In this document: in pieces, positions 6,207-9,428 of the stretch
Layout of the letters: each line of letters begins with the position of its first letter
How positions within the stretch are numbered: position 1 is the first letter of the stretch
From: Candidatus Saccharibacteria bacterium CG10_big_fil_rev_8_21_14_0_10_47_8
GTDB taxonomy: Bacteria; Patescibacteriota; Saccharimonadia; Saccharimonadales; UBA10212
Direction: 5' to 3'
DNA length: 9,428 nucleotides
Assembly: GCA_002793885.1 (NCBI GenBank)
Contig: PFEG01000052.1
Span: forward strand, 1 to 9,428
Notes under the pieces: model-generated
The model's database searches: none
Seen by the model: only the letters and a program-made list of their open reading frames with translations
Told to the model about the DNA's origin: nothing
Position numbers and translations under genes: made by a program

Positions 6207-6593
6207 ATGTCACGAGTATTACTGATAGAAACTGACCACGATCTAGCCAGCAACATTGGCGATTATTTGCGTCGCGACGGTCACGAGGTGGTCTGGCACA
6301 AAGATCCGCAGGCGGCCATAGAGAGCGCCGACACCGTGCACTCAGAAATAGTGGTGCTGGACTTAATTTTAAGCACCCATAGCGGCGTGGAGTTTTTGTA
6401 TGAGCTGCGCAGCTACCCCGAGTGGCAAAAACTACCGGTAGTTATTTTTAGCAATGTGTCAGAGGCTGAACTAGCGGCTTCGCACGAGGGCCTGGTTCAC
6501 CTTAATATCGCCGCCTATCACTACAAACCGGTTACCCGCCTGGATGAACTGGCCCAATCTGTTAAATTAGCCTTACAACTGGCCCAAATATGA
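6207..6593 (+). CDS. Receiver-only response regulator
   Basis: 128 residues forming a single CheY-like receiver domain with no output domain. The conserved residues are present: acidic pocket E8/D10 (LLIETDHD), phospho-acceptor D52 in VVLDLIL, Ser82 in IFSNVS at the Thr/Ser switch position, and K107-P108 in YKP. It should therefore be able to accept phosphate. It lies downstream of the kinase-like gene, which lacks a phospho-donor His, so the phosphate must come from another kinase or a small donor, or signalling runs through protein contacts. ATG 6207 is preferred over TTG 6204 because GGAG is 7 bases upstream. The heptamer array and a hairpin occupy its leader. Confidence 0.88.
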   Translation: MSRVLLIETDHDLASNIGDYLRRDGHEVVWHKDPQAAIESADTVHSEIVVLDLILSTHSGVEFLYELRSYPEWQKLPVVIFSNVSEAELAASHEGLVHLNIAAYHYKPVTRLDELAQSVKLALQLAQI

Positions 6594-6615
6594 CTCGGCT
6601 ATTCGTTTGGATACA

Positions 6616-6634
6616 GCGGAGTTTATGGCTCCGC
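6616..6634 (+). other. Intergenic hairpin before recO
   Basis: GCGGAG (6616-6621) and CTCCGC (6629-6634) form a perfect 6-bp stem with a 7-base loop between the receiver gene stop (6593) and the recO start (6651). No U tract follows, so it is not a terminator. It may shape recO mRNA folding or stability; its role is unknown. Confidence 0.35.
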
Positions 6635-6650
6635 CAGAAAGCAGGCTGGC

Positions 6651-7364
6651 GTGTCGAATAGTTGGAGGAAGCAGTTTAATACTCGGGGGATAATACTGGC
6701 CCGCACAGACTACGCCGAGGCAGACCGTATTTTAACTTTTCTAACGCCCGGCCGCGGCAAACTGAAAGCCATCGCCAAAGGTGTCAGAAAAAGTAAAAGC
6801 AAGCTGGCTGGCGGCATCGAACTATTCTGCGTCAGCGATCTTACGGTGATAATCGGCAGGAGAGAGATCGGCACGCTTATCTCCACGCGGCTTTTTAAGA
6901 ACTATTCCAACATCGTCAAAGATTTAGACCGTACCGGCACAGGCTACGAGCTAATCCGGATGATTAATAAGTCTACCGAGGATGGCTCCGAAGAAACTTA
7001 TTTTAATCTGTTAAATTCGGCATTTATGGCGTTGGACGATACCGAGCTAGACCCGCAAGTTACCAGCCTGTGGTTTGGCATGCAGCTGCTTAAGCTGGCT
7101 GGCCACGCGCCAAATTTGCATACCGACAGCCACGGCACCAAGCTAAAACCTTCGGGAACTTACGATTTTCATATGGACCGCATGCAGTTTACGCCCGAGC
7201 CAGCTCAGCAGGGCGCCTATAACGCCAACCACATAAAGTTTATGCGCCTGGGCTTTGCCGCCGCCAAACCGCAAATTATCCATCGCGTAAACGATGCCAT
7301 TGGCTTGGCCGCGGCTTGCGCTCCCATTATCCGAACTATGCTTCGCACCCACGTTCGGATATAA
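6651..7364 (+). CDS. recO: DNA repair protein RecO
   Basis: 237 residues, the normal size for RecO, which binds SSB and single-stranded DNA and, with RecR (and RecF), loads RecA in gap repair. The N-terminal OB-fold starts with the family signature RGIILARTDYAEADRILTFL (12-31), followed by GRGKLKAIAKGVRKSKSKL (34-52). The helical C-terminal domain contains ELIRMINKSTEDGSEETYF. The zinc-binding Cys cluster of many bacterial RecO proteins is absent: the equivalent region reads LHTDSHGTKLKPSGTYDF with no Cys. GTG 6651 has AGG at 6643-6645 as a modest Shine-Dalgarno. The stop codon lies inside a terminator hairpin. In many bacteria recO is next to glycyl-tRNA synthetase genes; here about 1.1 kb of other material separates them. 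Confidence 0.9.
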   Translation: MSNSWRKQFNTRGIILARTDYAEADRILTFLTPGRGKLKAIAKGVRKSKSKLAGGIELFCVSDLTVIIGRREIGTLISTRLFKNYSNIVKDLDRTGTGYELIRMINKSTEDGSEETYFNLLNSAFMALDDTELDPQVTSLWFGMQLLKLAGHAPNLHTDSHGTKLKPSGTYDFHMDRMQFTPEPAQQGAYNANHIKFMRLGFAAAKPQIIHRVNDAIGLAAACAPIIRTMLRTHVRI

Positions 7365-7384
7365 AAAATCCGAGCCTAATTTTT
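7353..7384 (+). terminator. Rho-independent terminator overlapping the recO stop
   Basis: GTTCGGAT (7353-7360), loop ATAAAAA, ATCCGAGC (7368-7375): an 8-bp stem with one G-U pair, followed four bases later by TTTTT (7380-7384). The recO stop TAA (7362-7364) lies in the loop. An upstream ATCCGAAC (7329-7336) can pair with the same 5' arm instead, so two mutually exclusive folds exist. Confidence 0.6.
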
Positions 7385-7402
7385 CTGAACCTAAATTCTT
7401 TG

Positions 7403-7434
7403 CTACTAAAACAAACGACCGTTAATTTTGGTAG
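7403..7434. repeat. Palindromic direct repeat, left copy (downstream of the PaaX-like gene)
   Basis: This 32-bp site is 26/32 identical to 8028-8059 in the same orientation, including an uninterrupted AAACGACCGTTAATTTT. It is dyad-symmetric about 7418.5: CTAC/GTAG at the ends and AACG/CGTT around a 2-bp centre, with matching AAAA/TTTT arms. Extended by TG/CA to 7401-7436, it can form an 11-bp stem with a 14-base loop. It lies 14 bases past the gene's stop. Confidence 0.8.
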
Positions 7435-7448
7435 CAGGAATAACAGAT

Positions 7449-8012
7449 TTAAATAAAATTGAATTGCTTCATTAGTTTTTTCTGATTATCAATATAGATC
7501 ACTTCAACGTAACTAACATAGCTATCAACATCATAATAAGCAGAAACTGTTTCGATGATTTCCCGGCAAGGGAAGGGGTGCAGCCAAGCACTCTTCTGGA
7601 GCTGATAAAAATCCAATTGTTTCAATTTATTAATAAAGGAAATGCGCGAGTGCCTTATATCTTCGGGAATATCGAAAAAAACAAGCCGCCATTTCTGATC
7701 CCAGGTGTCGGGTCTGTTGATAGAAATCTTACCAAATTCAATCTTTTCTAATCTTTTCCGCCCTTTAGGCGTAATTTGTAGGCCGTGTTGGTAGTCGCCG
7801 CGTATTAATTGTTTTGTTTTCATATAGCTGATAGCGCGCCGCGTTTCTCGTTCTCGCTGTCTTTTATCAAGCTGTTTCCAAAACATATCGAGGGGTTTCT
7901 CTAGTGCCACTAGTAGGTTTGGGATCAGTAGTCCGCCAGCAATTGAGCTGCCGGTGACGAGGAAATTTAAAGTTCCGTCAACGATTGCGGCTGTTCTGTC
8001 TCTCTTGTCCAT
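7449..8012 (-). CDS. Winged-helix regulator with PaaX/Cas2-like domain
   Basis: 187 residues. The N-terminus has a hydrophobic segment (NFLVTGSSIAGGLLIPNLLV, about 16-35). A winged-helix-like region follows: a basic helix RQRERETRRAISYMKTKQLI (51-70) and the wing GLQITPKGRKRLEK (77-90). The C-terminal part WDQKWRLVFFDIPEDIRHSR (104-123) and FYQLQKSAWLHPFPC (135-149) is diagnostic of the PaaX-type Cas2-like ferredoxin fold, with Asp114 at the position of the Cas2 catalytic Asp. PaaX of this superfamily represses phenylacetate genes; no such pathway is visible here. The gene is transcribed against its neighbours and is AT-richer than recO and glyS. Its predicted promoter is near-leaderless and overlapped by a 32-bp palindromic repeat, whose second copy lies past the stop; autorepression is inferred. 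Nuclease activity is untested. No CRISPR array or cas1 is present, so this is not a CRISPR cas2. Confidence 0.8.
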   Translation of the reverse strand: MDKRDRTAAIVDGTLNFLVTGSSIAGGLLIPNLLVALEKPLDMFWKQLDKRQRERETRRAISYMKTKQLIRGDYQHGLQITPKGRKRLEKIEFGKISINRPDTWDQKWRLVFFDIPEDIRHSRISFINKLKQLDFYQLQKSAWLHPFPCREIIETVSAYYDVDSYVSYVEVIYIDNQKKLMKQFNFI

Positions 8013-8021
8013 TCTAACTAT

Positions 8022-8050
8022 ATATTACTACTTTTTTAAACGACCGTTAA
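8022..8050 (-). promoter_or_regulatory. Predicted promoter of the PaaX-like gene
   Basis: On the minus strand, -35 TTAACG (8045-8050) and -10 TAATAT (8022-8027) are separated by exactly 17 bases. Each box matches consensus at 4 of 6 positions. Transcription would start near 8015, only 2-4 bases before ATG 8010-8012, with no Shine-Dalgarno. The palindromic repeat 8028-8059 covers the -35 box and the whole spacer. Confidence 0.5.
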
Positions 8051-8059
8051 TTTTAGTAG
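8028..8059. promoter_or_regulatory. Palindromic direct repeat, right copy; likely operator
   Basis: CTACT at the left end and AGTAG at the right end are symmetric about 8043.5, with AACG/CGTT around a 2-bp centre. The inner and outer half-sites have the same spacing as the copy at 7403-7434, while the intervening bases differ (TTTTT instead of AAAAC). Conserved symmetric contacts separated by variable bases are what a dimeric repressor site looks like. It lies on the promoter, 15 bases before the start of the PaaX-like gene. Confidence 0.6.
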
Positions 8060-8095
8060 GAGATGTAGCGTATTAAATAGAGAGGTTCGGATATA

Positions 8096-8183
8096 ACCCC
8101 GTAGTGAGCTTTCCAAATGAGCCACCCTGCGGTTGCTTTATTATCCGCCAAAGCCGGATAGACTGGAAAGTCTACTACGGGGT
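8096..8183 (+). ncRNA. 88-nt multi-branched inverted-repeat element, candidate structured leader RNA
   Basis: The outer stem pairs 8096-8115 with 8164-8183: 20 positions with 17 Watson-Crick pairs, 2 G-U pairs and 1 mismatch. The G-U pairs form only in the + strand RNA. Inside are hairpin 1 (AGCCACC 8120-8126 with GGTTGCT 8131-8137, one mismatch) and hairpin 2 (TATCCG 8142-8147 with CGGATA 8155-8160). The loop AAAGC (8150-8154) can pair with GCTTT (8135-8139), suggesting a pseudoknot or switch. A weak promoter (TTAATT 8047-8052, 18 bases, TATTAA 8071-8076) could start it near 8083. It ends where a TATAAT box begins, just before a pnuC-like gene. It matches no riboswitch consensus I know; a DNA-level palindromic element is the alternative. 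Confidence 0.45.
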
Positions 8184-8188
8184 ATAAT
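8183..8188 (+). promoter_or_regulatory. -10 box before the pnuC-like gene
   Basis: Perfect TATAAT, 11 bases from ATG 8200, predicting a start near 8195 and a leader of about 5 bases. No convincing -35 is found. The box begins on the last base of the 3' arm of the inverted-repeat element, so folding or binding of that element could affect it. Confidence 0.5.
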
Positions 8189-8199
8189 CTGTACTTAAG

Positions 8200-8451
8200 A
8201 TGAGTGTTAGTTTTGATACTGTCGCCCAGATTGGCATTACGCTTTTAGGAGTTACATCTATATTTTTGGTTGCTAAAAAAATTAGATGGGGCTTTGTAAT
8301 TGGCTTGTTGTCTCAACCATTTTGGTTTTTTACTACTTTCCACCATAAGCAGTGGGGGATATTTTTCCTAAACTTTGTATATACAGGCACGTGGATTCTT
8401 GGAGTCTATGAATGGTTTTATAAGAAAAAAAACAGAAAAGGTAGGCAATAA
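8200..8451 (+). CDS. Small three-helix PnuC/SemiSWEET-like membrane protein
   Basis: 83 residues with three predicted transmembrane helices (about 8-25, 29-46, 51-72) and a basic C-terminal tail (KKKNRKGR). The segment RWGFVIGLLSQPFWFF (29-44) and the following QWGIFFLNFVYTGTWILGVYEWF (about 51-73) resemble one three-helix repeat of PnuC nicotinamide riboside transporters, which normally have about 7 helices. A single repeat would have to dimerise, as SemiSWEETs do. The substrate is not determined; NAD precursors are a guess, plausible because CPR bacteria often lack NAD synthesis. No Shine-Dalgarno precedes ATG 8200. The stop TAA (8449-8451) directly abuts the glyS start, so the two genes are probably one transcript. 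It is AT-richer than glyS. Confidence 0.68.
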   Translation: MSVSFDTVAQIGITLLGVTSIFLVAKKIRWGFVIGLLSQPFWFFTTFHHKQWGIFFLNFVYTGTWILGVYEWFYKKKNRKGRQ

Positions 8452-9428
8452 ATGAGTGTGACTTTAGAAGATATTGTAAGCCTCGCCAAACGGCGCGGGT
8501 TTATTTACCAGGGCAGTGAGATTTATGGCGGCTTGGCCGGTACATACGATTACGGCCCGCTGGGCGCAGTCTTAAAACGCAACATCGTAAACGCCTGGCT
8601 TAAGTACTTCGTAGACAGCTGGGACGACATGTACCAGATAGACACGGCTATTTTAATGAACCCCAAGGTTTGGCAGGCCAGCGGCCACGTAGATACTTTT
8701 CACGATCCGTTGATAGAAGACGTTAAGACTAAAAAACGCTACCGTTTGGATCACTTGCTGGAAGATGCAGGAGTGAAAAACACAGCTAGTATGTCGCTAG
8801 AGCAAATGATAGATACCATCAAGCAAAAAGGCATCAAAAGCCCCGAAGGCAATGATCTGGGCAATCCAGCCAAGTTTAATCTGTTATTTAAAACATCCAT
8901 TGGTTCGGTAGAAGACGAAACCAGCACTGTGTATCTGCGTGGAGAAACCGCGCAGGGTATGTTTGTTAACTTCAAAAACATCGTCGATAGTTTTTACCCG
9001 GATCTGCCGTTTGGTATCGCCCAAGTTGGCCGTAATTTCCGCAACGAGATTAGCCCGCGTGACTTTATATTCCGGGTCCGCGAGTTTGAAATCATGGAGT
9101 TTGAATACTTCGTTCATCCTGACGATTGGGAAAAGAACTTCGAAAAATGGCGCCTGGATATGCACAAGTGGTTTGAGCTAATCGGCTTGCCAAAGGAGAA
9201 AATCAAAGAAGTTGAGGTACCAAAAGAAGACCGCGCTCATTACTCAAAACGCACTATAGACTTTCACTTCGAGTTCCCGCACGGTTTTGACGAGATTGCC
9301 GGGCTGGCATACCGCACAGATTTTGATCTTAGCCAGCATCAAAAATTCTCTGGCAAAAATCTGGAATACCGGCCAAAAGACGGCAGCGACCCATTCATCC
9401 CGCACGTTATAGAACCAACTTTTGGTCT
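8452..9428 (+). CDS. glyS: Glycyl-tRNA synthetase, alpha2 type (3' truncated by window)
   Basis: The first 325 residues of a class II, homodimeric (archaeal/eukaryotic-like) glycine-tRNA ligase, which charges tRNA-Gly. MSVTLEDIVSLAKRRGFIYQ is followed by GGLAGTYDYGPLGAVLKRN (26-44), motif 1 region WQASGHVDTFHDPL (74-87), YLRGETAQGMF (161-171) and motif 2 GRNFRNEISPR..FIFRVREFE (193-213). The glycine-site region HGFDEIAGLAYRTDFDLSQH lies at 277-296. Motif 3 and the anticodon-binding domain lie beyond the right edge. It is not the alpha2-beta2 GlyQ/GlyS form. ATG 8452 follows the previous stop with no gap, with AGG at 8443-8445 as Shine-Dalgarno inside the pnuC-like gene; translational coupling is likely. 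In many bacteria glycyl-tRNA synthetase genes follow recO, which here lies about 1.1 kb upstream. Confidence 0.95.
   Translation, partial: MSVTLEDIVSLAKRRGFIYQGSEIYGGLAGTYDYGPLGAVLKRNIVNAWLKYFVDSWDDMYQIDTAILMNPKVWQASGHVDTFHDPLIEDVKTKKRYRLDHLLEDAGVKNTASMSLEQMIDTIKQKGIKSPEGNDLGNPAKFNLLFKTSIGSVEDETSTVYLRGETAQGMFVNFKNIVDSFYPDLPFGIAQVGRNFRNEISPRDFIFRVREFEIMEFEYFVHPDDWEKNFEKWRLDMHKWFELIGLPKEKIKEVEVPKEDRAHYSKRTIDFHFEFPHGFDEIAGLAYRTDFDLSQHQKFSGKNLEYRPKDGSDPFIPHVIEPTFG

Noticed and set aside
2755..6593. UGA recoded as glycine, as in some CPR lineages
   Set aside because: TGA ends the flippase, xseB and receiver genes exactly at family-appropriate C-termini, and no in-frame TGA interrupts a recognised gene.
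7365..8096. Insertion sequence or MITE
   Set aside because: No transposase is encoded, and the ends just inside the 12-bp repeats are not inverted repeats of each other. Only direct repeats are seen, so I kept it as a possible cassette.
8096..8183. tRNA gene or self-cleaving ribozyme
   Set aside because: There is no cloverleaf with a 7-bp acceptor stem, T-loop or anticodon arm, and no hammerhead core motifs. GGTTCGGAT at 8084-8092 only superficially recalls a T-arm.

Overview
The window looks like a piece of a Patescibacteria (CPR) chromosome, probably Saccharibacteria-like. This is an inference from compact gene packing, short and divergent versions of housekeeping proteins (L27, XseA, XseB, RecO), an alpha2-type glycyl-tRNA synthetase, and several near-leaderless promoters. 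TGA acts as a stop at the ends of several genes (2755-2757, 4089-4091, 6591-6593), so the standard code is in use and the UGA-glycine CPR lineages are unlikely.

Left part (1-1662): the 3' end of a probable + strand gene meets, head to head, a minus-strand pair. That pair is a THUMP/Trm11-like RNA methyltransferase (GTG start, near-leaderless) followed 9 bases later by rpmA (ribosomal protein L27). The methyltransferase carries an in-frame array of heptanucleotide repeats between its fold segments.

Middle (1683-5284): a divergent promoter pair with two TATAAT boxes four bases apart starts a tight + strand operon: a flippase-like polytopic membrane protein, xseA, xseB (exonuclease VII), a membrane-anchored FAM173-like methyltransferase, and a single-pass membrane protein of unknown function. 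From 5319 an extended -10 promoter precedes a degenerate histidine-kinase-like protein that lacks the phospho-acceptor His, then a second heptamer array, an intact receiver-only response regulator, and recO. recO ends in a terminator hairpin that includes its own stop codon.

Right part (7365-9428): between recO and the glycyl-tRNA synthetase gene, which are neighbours (recO-glyQ/glyS) in many bacteria, lies a lower-GC accessory segment. It holds a minus-strand regulator with a winged helix and a PaaX/Cas2-like domain. Two 32-bp palindromic direct repeats (7403-7434 and 8028-8059) flank this gene almost symmetrically, and one of them covers its own predicted promoter. Next comes an 88-nt multi-branched inverted-repeat element (8096-8183), then a three-helix PnuC/SemiSWEET-like membrane protein whose stop codon abuts the start of glyS, which runs off the window. 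This segment is the most interesting part: it may be a self-regulated, possibly mobile, Cas2-fold regulator cassette next to a possible structured leader RNA.
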